A stretch of 64,000 bases of DNA from Lentzea guizhouensis. GTDB lineage: Bacteria; Actinomycetota; Actinomycetes; Mycobacteriales; Pseudonocardiaceae. Position 1 is the stretch's first letter. Every line of letters starts with the position of its first letter. The notes under the pieces are model-generated. The model was not told the origin of the DNA, did no database searches, and worked only from the letters and a program-made list of their open reading frames with translations. A program made the position numbers and the translations under genes. Location of the stretch: assembly GCF_001701025.1 (NCBI RefSeq), contig NZ_CP016793.1, positions 5,208,001-5,272,000 of the forward strand. Direction: 5' to 3'. Positions 51,599-60,748 of the stretch are shown piece by piece.

Positions 51599-52476
51599 CC
51601 GGCGTGCTGCCACCCACCCGCGACCTGCCGCCCGGCCGCCAGGCGCGGATCAGGGCCGATCTCGAACGCGCGGTCGCCGGCCGCGGGAGCGTGAGGCGCT
51701 ACCTCGTGCCGGTGCTCGCCGGTGCGACCGCGGTGACCGCCGTGGTCACGAGCGTCGTGCTGCTCCAGCCTGACCAGGGCCCGGACCCGCAGCCCGCCGT
51801 CCACGTCACCACGGACCCGGAACCGGCACAGCGGGAGACCTTCGGCCTGACCCCTGAGCAGATCGCGCAGATCGAACAGGGGTGTGCCGAGGACGCGAAG
51901 GTGCCCGACAAGGCGACGTTGTCCAACTACGGCGCAGACGAAGCCGGCCGGTGGGCGTTGCTCTACACCGCCAAGGCCGCCGTGTGGTGCGACATCGGCC
52001 GCGGCGGGGAGGAGTACGAGGCCTCGGGCGGGCCCGGCGGTCTCCACGTCGACTGGCTCGCGGGGAACTACTCCACCCACGTCGGCGGGGTGCGGCCCGG
52101 CGGCGACTCGCACCCGTTCAAGCCCGCACTGGCGGGTACCGCCGGCTACCGCATCCGCGCGGGCCGGGTCGACTCGTCGGTCGCGCGCATGACCTGGACC
52201 GCGTCGGACGGCGGGACCGCGGAGGCCAAGATCGCCAACGGCACGTTCGTCCTGCGCATGCTGTACCCGTCGACGTGGGACGGCGGCGGCGACGCGAACT
52301 TCAGCACCGAGCGGCGTGCGTTCGACGCGGCGGGGAACCTGCTCGACCCCGACAGCGACGGCGAGGGGAAGTGCTGGGTGGTGCCCGGCACGAACGAGGC
52401 GATCCCCGACTACCGGCCGGTCGACGTCGCGGAGAGCGACGGCCGCAAGTGCCAGCCCGCCAAGCCGTGGAAGTGA
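51595..52476 (+). CDS. Single-pass membrane protein, putative anti-sigma factor
   Basis: Protein of 293 residues: cytoplasmic N-terminal ~35 residues (PPGRQARIRADLERAVAG), one membrane helix (LVPVLAGATAVTAVVTSVVLL), then a ~230-residue extracytoplasmic domain with three or four Cys and no recognised family. The arrangement directly after, and translationally coupled to, an ECF sigma is typical of membrane-bound anti-sigma factors, but the N-terminus lacks a zinc HxxxCxxC motif, so the assignment is by context only. Confidence 0.7.
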   Translation: MTGVLPPTRDLPPGRQARIRADLERAVAGRGSVRRYLVPVLAGATAVTAVVTSVVLLQPDQGPDPQPAVHVTTDPEPAQRETFGLTPEQIAQIEQGCAEDAKVPDKATLSNYGADEAGRWALLYTAKAAVWCDIGRGGEEYEASGGPGGLHVDWLAGNYSTHVGGVRPGGDSHPFKPALAGTAGYRIRAGRVDSSVARMTWTASDGGTAEAKIANGTFVLRMLYPSTWDGGGDANFSTERRAFDAAGNLLDPDSDGEGKCWVVPGTNEAIPDYRPVDVAESDGRKCQPAKPWK

Positions 52477-52515
52477 TGCCGCCAACGGGTGCTACCCACC
52501 GGTAGCACCAAGCGA

Positions 52516-52531
52516 CATACTGGTTGGTATG
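52516..52531 (+). promoter_or_regulatory. Leaderless promoter -10 CATACT inside a CATAC-N6-GTATG palindrome
   Basis: CATACT (52516-52521) ends 7 nt before ATG 52529, and the whole CATACTGGTTGGTATG is an inverted repeat that includes the start codon. A repressor bound here would block both transcription and the start. The same CATACTGG..GTATG pattern occurs at 20985-20999. Confidence 0.5.
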
Positions 52532-53443
52532 ACGACCGTGGCCCACTTCGGCGGCACCAGCCGGTACGCAGACCTCGACGGGCCCGTGCACTGGGTCGAC
52601 TTCGGTGGACCGGACGCCGGTCCGCGGATCGTCCTGGTGCACGGGCTCGGCGGGTCGCACCTCAACTGGGCGCTGCTGGCGCCGCTGCTCGCCGGGAAGG
52701 CCCGCGTCGTGGCCGTCGACCTCGCCGGGCACGGCCTCACGCACCCGGAGGGCCGCCAGACCACCGTGCAGGCCAACGCGCGGCTGCTGGGCCGGTTCCT
52801 GCGCCACGTCGTGGAGGAGCCGGCGGTGCTGGTCGGCAACTCGATGGGCGGCCTGATCTCGTTGCTGCACACCGCGCAGGACCCGGACCTGGTCACGGGT
52901 CTGGTGCTGGTCGACCCCGCGTTGCCGATGGTGTTCGGCACCCGCCCGGACCCGACGATGCTCAGCACGTTCTTCATGTACTCGGTGCCCGGCCTGGGCG
53001 AGCGGTTCCTGGCCAAGGCGAAGACCGTGTCACCGCGCCGGCAGGTCGAACGCGTGCTGCGGCTGGTGTGCGCGGACCCGTCGGGCATCCCGGAGGAGCT
53101 CAAGCAGGCCAGCGAACACCTCATCGAGGAACGCGCGAAGGTCGAGGGGCTGGACTCGGCGTTCCTGGCGGCCGCCCGCAGCGTGGTGTTCACGACGTCC
53201 AAGCGCGGCGCCTGCTTCGCGGCGATGGACAAGATCCGGGTGCCGGTGTTCCTGATGAGCGGCGACCGCGACCGGCTGGTCAGCGTCGCGGCGGCGCGGT
53301 CCGTGGCGCGCAGGCGGCCGCACTGGCGCTACGACGAGTTCGCCGGCGTCGGTCACGTGCCCCAGATGGAGATCCCCGAGGTCGTGTCCGAGCGGGTGCT
53401 GGAGTGGATGCACGCCAACCGCCTGAGCACGTCCGCGAGCTAG
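52529..53443 (+). CDS. Alpha/beta hydrolase
   Basis: Hydrolase of 304 residues: VLVHGLGGSHLNWALL (HG oxyanion motif), nucleophile elbow GNSMGG, acid in MSGDRDRLVS, base His in GVGHVPQMEIPE. Close to actinobacterial lipase/esterase-like members adjacent to WS/DGAT genes. No signal peptide. Convergent with the acyltransferase gene (stops overlap by 4 bases), and a role in lipid turnover is plausible. Confidence 0.86.
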   Translation: MTTVAHFGGTSRYADLDGPVHWVDFGGPDAGPRIVLVHGLGGSHLNWALLAPLLAGKARVVAVDLAGHGLTHPEGRQTTVQANARLLGRFLRHVVEEPAVLVGNSMGGLISLLHTAQDPDLVTGLVLVDPALPMVFGTRPDPTMLSTFFMYSVPGLGERFLAKAKTVSPRRQVERVLRLVCADPSGIPEELKQASEHLIEERAKVEGLDSAFLAAARSVVFTTSKRGACFAAMDKIRVPVFLMSGDRDRLVSVAAARSVARRRPHWRYDEFAGVGHVPQMEIPEVVSERVLEWMHANRLSTSAS

Positions 53444-54843
53444 GCCTGGTCTTCCTCCTCCGCGGCCAGTGCCACCAGCTCGTCGAACCCGGTGCGGATG
53501 CCGTCGGCCAGCAGCTGCACGTCCGGCACGCCGTCGAAGTCGGCGTTGATGCCGAACGTGAACCTGTCCAGGTAGGAGAAGATGCCGACCGTGATCCGGA
53601 TGGTCGAGGCCACCGGCACGTACGGGAACATCTCCACCAGCGGGCGGCCGAGCATGTAGAGCGGGATCCGCGGGCCCGGCACGTTCGTCGTGACGGTCTG
53701 CAGGATCTGCTGCGGGAAGCGCATCGCGGTCCGCGAGCCCAGCGCCATCAACGTCGGCGCGGCGAAGTTGCTCAGGTTCGTGATCACGTCGGCGCCCGCC
53801 GCCTGCCGCGAGCCCTTCAGGTCGTCCATCTGCGCGCGGATCGACGCGAGCCGCTTCACCGGGTCCGCCTCGCCGACCGGCAGGTTCACCAGCACCGCGC
53901 TCACCCGGTTGTTGAGCTCGTTGTGCTGGTTGGCCTTGCGCATCGACACGGGCACCATCGTGCGCACGACCATGCCGTCGGTCAGCTCGCCGCGCTTCTC
54001 CAGCAGGTCGCGGAAACCACGCGTGATGGCGGCGAGGATGACGTCGTTGACCGTGCCGCCGGCGGCCCTGCGGATCTGCTTGATCTCAGCCAGGTTCGCC
54101 CGCGCCCACACCCAGCGGCGGTGTGGCCCGATAGGACCGTTGAGAGACGTGGCGGCGCTGGTGAACAGGCGGCGCGCGGTGCCGGGCAGGCTGCCGAGCA
54201 CGGACTTGCCGAAGTCGACGATCTCGGTGAGGGAGCGCAGGTTCCGCGCGAACGCGGGCAGCGCGGCGAGGTGCTGCACCGGTGTCACCACGGCGTCGCG
54301 TACCCCGTCGACGACGAGGTCGAGGGTCGACGGCTGCGGCGCCGGCGTCCACTCCGCCGGTTCCGGGAGAACGCTTTCCTGCCGGAAGTCCAGCATGAGC
54401 TGCAACATGTCCGAACCGGACACCCCGTCGATCATGCAGTGGTGGACCTTGGAGATGATCGCCCAGCGGCCGCCTTCGAGACCCTCGACGAGCCAGGCCT
54501 CCCACAGCGGCTTCGTGTCGTCGAGCTTCTGGGCGAAGATCCGGCCGGCGAGGTTGCGCAGCTGGTCCTCCCCGCCCGGCGAGGGCACCGCGGTGTGCCG
54601 CACGTGGTAGAGCACGTTGAAGTGGTCGTCGTCGACCCAGACCGGGCGGCCGACGTGGAACGGCAGCGCCTTCACCTTCTGGCGGTAGCGCGGGACCTGG
54701 TCCATGCGCGCCAGGAAGAGGCGGATGACGTCTCCGTAGGACGGCACGGGGCCGTCGAACACCAGGACGGAACCGACGTGCATCGGCACGTTCTCGTCCT
54801 CGATGAAGTAGAAGCCCGCGTCCAAGCTGCTCATCCGGTCCAC
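53440..54843 (-). CDS. WS/DGAT-family wax ester synthase / diacylglycerol acyltransferase
   Basis: Acyltransferase of 467 residues making triacylglycerol or wax esters from acyl-CoA. Active site HHCMIDG at residues 134-140 (HHxxxDG), conserved MSSLDAGFYFIE start, PLWEAWLVEGLEGGR, and late block NVPGPRIPLYMLG. GTG 54843 is chosen because a -10 TACCCT ends 7 nt upstream and the family N-terminus starts there; longer readings add unrelated residues. Product stays membrane- or lipid-droplet-associated. Confidence 0.92.
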   Translation of the reverse strand: MDRMSSLDAGFYFIEDENVPMHVGSVLVFDGPVPSYGDVIRLFLARMDQVPRYRQKVKALPFHVGRPVWVDDDHFNVLYHVRHTAVPSPGGEDQLRNLAGRIFAQKLDDTKPLWEAWLVEGLEGGRWAIISKVHHCMIDGVSGSDMLQLMLDFRQESVLPEPAEWTPAPQPSTLDLVVDGVRDAVVTPVQHLAALPAFARNLRSLTEIVDFGKSVLGSLPGTARRLFTSAATSLNGPIGPHRRWVWARANLAEIKQIRRAAGGTVNDVILAAITRGFRDLLEKRGELTDGMVVRTMVPVSMRKANQHNELNNRVSAVLVNLPVGEADPVKRLASIRAQMDDLKGSRQAAGADVITNLSNFAAPTLMALGSRTAMRFPQQILQTVTTNVPGPRIPLYMLGRPLVEMFPYVPVASTIRITVGIFSYLDRFTFGINADFDGVPDVQLLADGIRTGFDELVALAAEEEDQA

Positions 54844-54850
54844 TCGAAAA

Positions 54851-54856
54851 AGGGTA
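54851..54856 (-). promoter_or_regulatory. -10 element TACCCT of a leaderless WS/DGAT promoter
   Basis: Seven bases (54844-54850) separate it from GTG 54843. Confidence 0.55.
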
Positions 54857-55055
54857 GAGGAGCTGGTGCTCCTGCTCGACGTCCATGCAGGTGAGAGGCA
54901 GTGCACAGCTGTGAGGTTGCCAACGTGTTACCTGGACGTGGCGAATCGAGACTCGAAAGTGCTGGCGAAAAGATCGTTCACGAAACATCATGGGAGGACC
55001 GGGCGACGTGGCCCGGGGCGCCGGCTCGGGGTTGTCGACGTGTGGGGAGGCTCAT

Positions 55056-55871
55056 ATGTCCGCCGTACCTTCGGACGAGTTCTTCGACGTTCCTGCGGCC
55101 ACCTCCCTGCACGTGGTGAGAGGCAGCGCTCCCGGTCTGTTCTGGTACCTCACCGAGCCCACCCGCTGCGCGCTCGACGTCGGCGAGTTCGTCGCCACCC
55201 GGTCGATGCTGCGCGGTGCTCCCGCCGGTGACGGGCACCCGGTGCTCGTGTTCCCCGGCCTCGGTGCCGCCGACTCCTCCACCGTGATGCTGCGCCGGTT
55301 CCTGTCCGGTCTGGGCTATCGCGTGAACCCGTGGGGGCTGGGGCGCAACATCGGGCCGACGCGCCGGGCCGTGGACGGCATGCACGCCTTGGTGAAGAAG
55401 GTCTCCGACGAGCACGGCCCGGTGTCGATCGTGGGCTGGTCGCTCGGCGGCATCTTCGCGCGCGAGATGGCGCGCGACCACCCGCGCCGGGTGCGCCAGG
55501 TGATCACGATGGGCTCGCCGTACAACATGTCGGATCCCGTGCAGTCACGGGCGATGCCGGCGTTCGCGTTGCTCTCCCGGCTGCACATCCCGCGCGACGA
55601 GTTCCCGCCGCCGGAGTCGACCAGGCCGCCGATGCGGGTGCCCGCCACGTCGATCTACTCCAAGACCGACGGGATCGTGTCGTGGGAGTCGTGCGTCGAG
55701 GAACCGGGTCCGCTGCGGGAGAACGTCCAGGTGTCCTCGTCTCATCTGGGGTACGGCTTCAACGCTTCCGTGCTGTGGGTCGTGGCCGACCGGCTGGCGC
55801 AGGCGGAAGGCACGTGGGCGCCCTTCGCCGCGCCGCCGGGAATGGCCCGCATGTACCCGAACGCCGCCTGA
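55056..55871 (+). CDS. Lipase-like alpha/beta hydrolase
   Basis: Protein of 271 residues: VLVFPGLGAADSSTVMLRRFL, nucleophile elbow GWSLGG (IVGWSLGGIFAREMA), acid region IYSKTDGIVSW and base His in SSSHLGYGFN. Related to triacylglycerol lipases/PGAP1-like hydrolases. No clear signal peptide. Start ATG 55056 has GGGGAGG. Its neighbour, divergent by about 210 bp, is the WS/DGAT gene, suggesting opposing roles in neutral-lipid metabolism. Confidence 0.85.
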   Translation: MSAVPSDEFFDVPAATSLHVVRGSAPGLFWYLTEPTRCALDVGEFVATRSMLRGAPAGDGHPVLVFPGLGAADSSTVMLRRFLSGLGYRVNPWGLGRNIGPTRRAVDGMHALVKKVSDEHGPVSIVGWSLGGIFAREMARDHPRRVRQVITMGSPYNMSDPVQSRAMPAFALLSRLHIPRDEFPPPESTRPPMRVPATSIYSKTDGIVSWESCVEEPGPLRENVQVSSSHLGYGFNASVLWVVADRLAQAEGTWAPFAAPPGMARMYPNAA

Positions 55872-55889
55872 AAGAACAGCTGTGACGGC

Positions 55890-56669
55890 TCAGCAGGGCC
55901 GTGCGTCCGCGTAGACGACCAGCGTCTGGTCGGGCTGCTCGGCGAGGTGGAACGCCGTGTAGGCGTAGTCGAGCGGCCCGGACTCGGGGTGGCGCAGGCG
56001 TTTGCGGCCGCTGCCCTGGTCCTGCACCTCGTGGTGCGGCCACCAGGAGCGCACCTCCTGGCTGGCGTCGTGCAGCTCGTCGATCAGCGCCGCGAACCGC
56101 TCGTCGCCGGGGTGGCGGCCGGCGAGGGTGCGCAGCCGGGCGAGCAGCCCGCGTGCCTCCTTCTCCCAGTCGACCACGATCTCGCGTGCCAGCGGGTCGG
56201 TGAACGTCCAGCGCGCGAAGTTCGGCTTTTCCTGGTGCAGCACCGGGAAAAGCTCGGCAGCTGCCTGGTTGTGGCCGAGCACGTCGTAGGTCGCGCCGAT
56301 GACGTACGCCGGGTGTGGATGCAGGAGCTGGGGCACGGCCGCGACTTCCGCGGTGATGGTCTCCGCCTCGCGGGTCTGCGGCCTGGTGCGCCCGGCGAGC
56401 CGGAACAGGTGGTCCTTTTCGGACGGATCGAGCCCGAGTGCCGAGGCGAGCGCGTCGAGCACCTGGTCGGACGCCTGCACGTCGCGGCCCTGCTCCAGGT
56501 ACGTGTACCAGGTGGCGCTGATCCCGGCGAGCACGGCGAGCTCCTCGCGGCGCAGCCCGGGGGTGCGGCGCCGGGACGTGCGGGGCAGGCCCGCCTGCGC
56601 CGGGGTGAGCCGTTCCCGGCGGCTGCGCAGGAACGTACCCATCTCGCGGCGCTGCTCCGGTGTTCTCAT
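55890..56669 (-). CDS. XRE-family regulator with MmyB-like ligand domain
   Basis: Protein of 259 residues: N-terminal XRE HTH (MGTFLRSRRERLTPAQAGLP, GLRREELAVLAGISATWYTYLEQGRD) and the C-terminal MmyB-like domain (VIGATYDVLGHNQAAAELFP, ARWTFTDPLAREIVVDWEKEA, YTAFHLAEQPDQTLVVYA). In this class the partner gene is usually a divergent short-chain dehydrogenase, as here. The start ATG 56669 is supported by TACTAC (56677-56682) 7 nt upstream. Confidence 0.9.
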   Translation of the reverse strand: MRTPEQRREMGTFLRSRRERLTPAQAGLPRTSRRRTPGLRREELAVLAGISATWYTYLEQGRDVQASDQVLDALASALGLDPSEKDHLFRLAGRTRPQTREAETITAEVAAVPQLLHPHPAYVIGATYDVLGHNQAAAELFPVLHQEKPNFARWTFTDPLAREIVVDWEKEARGLLARLRTLAGRHPGDERFAALIDELHDASQEVRSWWPHHEVQDQGSGRKRLRHPESGPLDYAYTAFHLAEQPDQTLVVYADARPC

Positions 56670-56676
56670 GGCACCC

Positions 56677-56702
56677 GTAGTACCAGAATAAACGGACTCT
56701 GG
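56677..56702. promoter_or_regulatory. Leaderless -10 TACTAC (minus) and CCAGA-N10-TCTGG operator in the XRE/SDR divergent promoter
   Basis: The minus-strand TACTAC at 56682-56677 lies 7 nt before ATG 56669. The adjoining inverted repeat CCAGA-N10-TCTGG (56683-56702) is suitably placed for autoregulation and for control of the SDR gene. Confidence 0.45.
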
Positions 56703-56734
56703 ATACCAGGCTGAGCGCATCGCAGGCTGGGGGC

Positions 56735-57463
56735 ATGGATGACAAGGTTGTGGCGATCACCGGCGCGAGCAGCGGGATCGGTGAGGCGACGGCGGTGCTG
56801 CTCGCCTCCCGGGGTGCCCGGCTCGTGCTCGGGGCTCGCCGGTCGGATCGGCTGGCGGCGTTGGCGGACCGGATCTCGGCGGCCGGCGGCACGGCGGTGC
56901 ACGCACGTACGGACGTGACCCGGCGCGAGGACCTGCACGCGTTGGTGGCATTGGCCCAGGAACGGTTCGGGCGGCTCGACGTGCTGGTGGGCAACGCGGG
57001 CGCGGGCCCGATCTCACCACTCGACGACCTGCGCGTCGACGAGTGGGACGAGATGGTCGACGTGAACGTGAAGGGCGTGCTGCACGGGATCGCCGCCGCG
57101 TTGCCGGTGTTCCGCTCGCAGCAGTCCGGCCACTTCGTCACCACCTCGTCCACCGCGGCGTTCGGTGTCGTGCCGTCGATGGCGGTCTACGCGGGCACCA
57201 AGGTGGCGGTCAGGGCGATCTGCGAGGGGCTGCGGCAGGAGGCGGGGCCTGCCGTGCGGGTGACGACGGTGTTCCCCGGCTTCGTGCACACCGGGTTCGC
57301 GGAGGCGTCGAGCAATCCCGAGGTGAGGGCTCGCATCGCCGGCATGCGCGACGAGATCGCGATCCCACCGGACGCGATCGCGCGTGCGGTGGCGTTCGCG
57401 ATCGAGCAGCCGGCCGAGGTGGACGTGAACGAGATCGTCGTGCGCCCGACCGCGCAGGCCTAG
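56735..57463 (+). CDS. Short-chain dehydrogenase/reductase
   Basis: Classical SDR of 242 residues: AITGASSGIGEATAVLL (cofactor loop, GxxxGxG), NAGAG, TTSSTAAFG and YAGTK (YxxxK) for catalysis. The Arg residues after the second strand (GARRSDRL) suggest NADP(H). Substrate unknown. Divergent from and probably controlled by the XRE/MmyB-like regulator; its stop TAG overlaps the stop of the following antisense pseudogene in CTAG (57460-57463). Confidence 0.92.
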   Translation: MDDKVVAITGASSGIGEATAVLLASRGARLVLGARRSDRLAALADRISAAGGTAVHARTDVTRREDLHALVALAQERFGRLDVLVGNAGAGPISPLDDLRVDEWDEMVDVNVKGVLHGIAAALPVFRSQQSGHFVTTSSTAAFGVVPSMAVYAGTKVAVRAICEGLRQEAGPAVRVTTVFPGFVHTGFAEASSNPEVRARIAGMRDEIAIPPDAIARAVAFAIEQPAEVDVNEIVVRPTAQA

Positions 57464-58752
57464 TCGAGCAACTTGAGCGCGGCCAGGGCGAGCTTCGTCC
57501 TGGCCAGGTCGGAGACGTCGACGCTGCGGCCGATCTGGTCGAGGCGGCGGGAGACGCTGCTGTGGTGCAGGTGCAGCAGGTCGGCGGCGCGGCGCAGCGA
57601 ACCGGTGGCGCAGTAGGCGTCGAGCGTGTCCCGGTCCTCTTCGGACAGTGCGGTCAGGGCGACCACGTCGGCGTTGGCGCGCAACACCTCCACGGGCACG
57701 TGGGCGAGCAACGCCAGCGCACCCAGGTCGTCGTGGCTGATGACCGGGGTGCGGACCGTGGTGAAGCGGAGGGCGGTGCGGGCCTCGGTCCAGGCGCGGG
57801 CCGGGCAGGGGGAGGTGCCGACACCGGCCAGGACGCCGTCCGGGAACCCCGCGAGGTGCCCGGCCAGCACGACGCCCACGCCGTCGACCGCCGCCCTTCA
57901 CCGGACGGTCCGGGCACACGGCGGCGCTCACCGGTCCAGCGGCAGCTCGGTCACCACAGCGGCCACCCGCAGCGGCAGGCCCGCGGGAAGCCGAGCAGCC
58001 GCAACGCCCGTGCGCGGGCCGCCGCGTCGGTGCCGGCGCTGATGACGAGCTCGACCAGGGCGGGGTCGGCCATGGTGGTGCGGGCGGGCCGTAGCGTTCG
58101 ACCACGGCCGCGGCGATCGCCAGCCGATCGAGGAGCACCTCGTCGAGGGCGAGAGGGTCGCGGCGAGTCGAGTCGGTGTGGCGGCGGGCTGGGACTGTGC
58201 GGCGGCCTGGGTGGTGCGGCGGGCTGGGACTGTGCGGCGGCCTGGGTGGTGCGGCGGGCCGGGACTGTGCGGCGGCCTGGGACTGTGCGGCGGCCTGGGT
58301 GGTGCGGCGGGCCGGGACTGTGCGGCGGCCTGAGGTGGTGCGGCGGCCTGAGGTGGTGCGGCGGGCTGGGGTTGCGTGACGGGCTGGGTGGTGCGGCGGG
58401 TTGGGTGGTGCGGCGGCGGTCCGGGACTGCGCGGCGGTGGGCTGGGCGGTGCTGCCGCGGGGCGTTCCAGCCACACCTGGCCGATCTCCTCGCCGTCCAG
58501 CGTGATCGCCGCGACCGACGACCACGGCCCGGCCGGTTCCGGTGCCCGCGTGCCGCCCGGCGACATCCGGACCACCTTCCCGGTGCTGTGCAACCGGATG
58601 CCCGCGACGCACTCCGCCAGCCCCGCCGACGCCCGTGCCAGCGCGGGCAGGTCGACCCGGCGGCGCATCAGGGTGTCGTAGAACATCACGACCCTGATCG
58701 CACCTTCGACGTGCGAGTCCAGGTTCGACAGCCGGGTCGCCAATGCCTCCAT
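57460..58752 (-). pseudogene. PucR-type helix-turn-helix regulator, broken by several frameshifts and a repeat expansion
   Basis: Recognisable pieces in order: MEALATRLSNLDSHVEG ... EIGQVWLERP (GAF-like N-part, from 58752), a 35-bp repeat tract (58175-58440), LDEVLLDRLAIAAAVVERYG, then in a second frame TTMADPALVELVISAGTDAA...RLLG, then LPAGLPLRVAAVVTELPLDR followed by TGA at 57928, then in another frame SAAVCPDRPVK, and finally the HTH_30-like end (DTLDAYCATGSLRRAADLLHLHHSSVSRRLDQI ... LKLLD, split by loops). At least four frame changes plus an internal stop. A functional product is impossible as written; high-GC sequencing errors could explain part of it, not the repeat. Confidence 0.85.
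58175..58440. repeat. 35-bp GC-rich tandem repeat inside the broken PucR-type gene
   Basis: Units beginning GCGGCGGGCT/C at 58181, 58216 and 58251 (period 35), then an extra 18-bp sub-unit (GACTGTGCGGCGGCCTGG) and another copy at 58304, decaying to about 58440. Because 35 is not a multiple of three, each added copy shifts the reading frame. Confidence 0.88.
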
Positions 58753-58847
58753 TCCGCCGACGATAGCGACGATCGGTGCGCGACCGAGGCGGATCGGGCG
58801 ACGGGCGTCGGCTGATCCGCGGGGCGGGACCGAAGAGGATTGCCGGC

Positions 58848-59741
58848 ATGGATCCCGAACTCGAGGCGTTCGTGCCGTTCTTCCCCAAGGCCGAGCTGAC
58901 GGACGTGGTGCAGGAGCGCCGCTTCCTCGCCGAGCTGGCGGCCGGCATCCCGGCGGAGACCGGTGGCATGGACGTCGAGGACCTCGTCGTGCCCGCCGAT
59001 CCCGGGGTGCCGGTGCGCGTCTACCGGCCGCACGACGCGCAAGGCGCGGTCATCTGGATGCACGGTGGTGGCTGGGTGCTCGGGGACGTCGTCACCGAGC
59101 ACCCGTGGGCGTCCAGGGTCGCCGCGCGGTCGAACGCTGTGACGATCTCCGTCGGCTACCGGCTGGCGCCGGAGAACCCGTACCCGGCCGCGTTCGACGA
59201 CGCCTGGGCGGTGCTCAACTGGGTGCACGACCACGCGGACGAGCTCGGCGTCGACCCCGGCCGGATCGCGGTCGGCGGGCACAGCGCGGGTGGTGGGCTG
59301 GCGGCGGCGCTGGCGTTGAAGGCACGCGACGAGCAGGGGCCGCCGATCCGGTTCCAGCTGCTGCACCAGCCGGGGCTCGACGACCGGCTCAGCACCTGGT
59401 CGGCCCGCCACTTCACGGACACGCCCTGGTACAACCGCGCCAAGGCGGCCCTGGCGTGGCAGCACTACCTCGGTGGCAGGCCGGCCGACCCCTACGCGGC
59501 GCCCGCGCGTGCGGACGACCTGTCCGACCTGCCGCCCGCCTACGTCGCGACGGCCGAGTACTGCCCGAACCGCGACGAGGACCTCGCCTACGCGATGCGG
59601 CTCATGCAGGCCGACGTGCAGGTCGAGCTGCACCAGTGGCCGGGGACGTTCCACGGCTCGCAGGCGTTGCTGTCCGCCGACGTGTCGCAGCGCCAGTTCG
59701 CCGAGATCGGTGACGTGCTGCGCCGGGCGTTGGCGGGGTGA
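58848..59741 (+). CDS. HSL-type alpha/beta hydrolase (esterase)
   Basis: Esterase of 297 residues of the hormone-sensitive-lipase family: IWMHGGGWVLGD (HGGG oxyanion hole), YRLAPENPYPAAFDDAW, nucleophile GHSAGG, acid in YCPNRDED region, base His in GTFHGSQ. Cytoplasmic. It overlaps the next gene by 4 bases (GTGA), so both hydrolases are co-expressed. Confidence 0.92.
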   Translation: MDPELEAFVPFFPKAELTDVVQERRFLAELAAGIPAETGGMDVEDLVVPADPGVPVRVYRPHDAQGAVIWMHGGGWVLGDVVTEHPWASRVAARSNAVTISVGYRLAPENPYPAAFDDAWAVLNWVHDHADELGVDPGRIAVGGHSAGGGLAAALALKARDEQGPPIRFQLLHQPGLDDRLSTWSARHFTDTPWYNRAKAALAWQHYLGGRPADPYAAPARADDLSDLPPAYVATAEYCPNRDEDLAYAMRLMQADVQVELHQWPGTFHGSQALLSADVSQRQFAEIGDVLRRALAG

Positions 59742-60748
59742 GCGGGGTGCACGCAGAGTTCCAGCACGCGGTCGACGACGTGCATACAGCCGGTGTACCG
59801 GGTGTGTGGGCCGAGCTGCGCGTCGACGGGCAGGTGTGGCGCGCCGCAGCCGGGGAGGCCACGCCGGACATGCGGCACCGGGTCGGCAGCGTGACCAAGA
59901 CGTTCACCGCCGCCGCCGTGCTGCTGCTGGCCGAACAGCGGCGGATCCGGCTCGACGACCCGATCAGCCGCCACCTGCGGCTCGTGCCGGCCGACCGCGA
60001 GATCACCGTGCGCAGCCTGCTGAACATGACCAGCGGCCTCGCCGACTACCGGTTCCTCGCCTTCCCCTCACTGCTGAACGGCTCGCCGCAGAGCCTGGCG
60101 GACAACCAGTTCCGGCACTTCTACCCGACCGAGCTGATCAAGCTCGGCGTCGAGGCGCCCGCCGTCGAGCCGGGCACCTACTCCAACACCGGCTACCTGC
60201 TGCTGGGCCGGCTGCTGGAGAAGGTCACCGGCACCAAGGCGGAGCGGTTCATCACCCGGCACGTCATCGAACGCGCCGGGCTGCGCAACACGATGTTCCC
60301 GACCGGCACCCACATCGAGGGCCCGCACCCGAAGATGTACGAGGCGTTGTCCGGCCTGCTCGACCCGCCCCGCGACTACAGCGTCTACGACATGTCGTGG
60401 GTGGGCGTCTCCGCGTCGCTGATCTCGACGCTGGAGGACCTCAACCTGTTCTACGCCGGCCTGTTGGACGGCAAGATCGTCTCGAGGGAGTCGTTGGCGC
60501 AGATGAAGGAAACCGGCCCGGTCACCGCTTTCGACGGCTCGCGCGTCGAGTACGGCCTTGGTCTGCACCGGCACGACGACGATCTCCGGGGCCACGACGG
60601 CTCGGTGTGGGGCGCGGGCACGTGGTCGTTCAGCAGCGAGGACGGCAAGCGCCAGCTGTCGTTCGCGGTCAACCTCCAGCGGTGGACCGGCGACCCGATT
60701 GACGACGCGCTCACCGTCCTGCGGAAGCTGCTCCCTCAAGCCCGGTAG
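59738..60748 (+). CDS. Beta-lactamase-related serine hydrolase (class C-like fold)
   Basis: Protein of 336 residues: S51-x-x-K54 in GSVTKTFTAAAVLLL, Y148-S-N in GTYSNTGYLLLG, and the third motif near GHDGSVWGAG. Without a signal peptide it is more likely a D-aminopeptidase/esterase-type member than an exported beta-lactamase. Start GTG 59738 is coupled to the esterase. The 3' end overlaps the convergent secreted-protein gene by 13 bp. Confidence 0.88.
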   Translation: MSGVHAEFQHAVDDVHTAGVPGVWAELRVDGQVWRAAAGEATPDMRHRVGSVTKTFTAAAVLLLAEQRRIRLDDPISRHLRLVPADREITVRSLLNMTSGLADYRFLAFPSLLNGSPQSLADNQFRHFYPTELIKLGVEAPAVEPGTYSNTGYLLLGRLLEKVTGTKAERFITRHVIERAGLRNTMFPTGTHIEGPHPKMYEALSGLLDPPRDYSVYDMSWVGVSASLISTLEDLNLFYAGLLDGKIVSRESLAQMKETGPVTAFDGSRVEYGLGLHRHDDDLRGHDGSVWGAGTWSFSSEDGKRQLSFAVNLQRWTGDPIDDALTVLRKLLPQAR

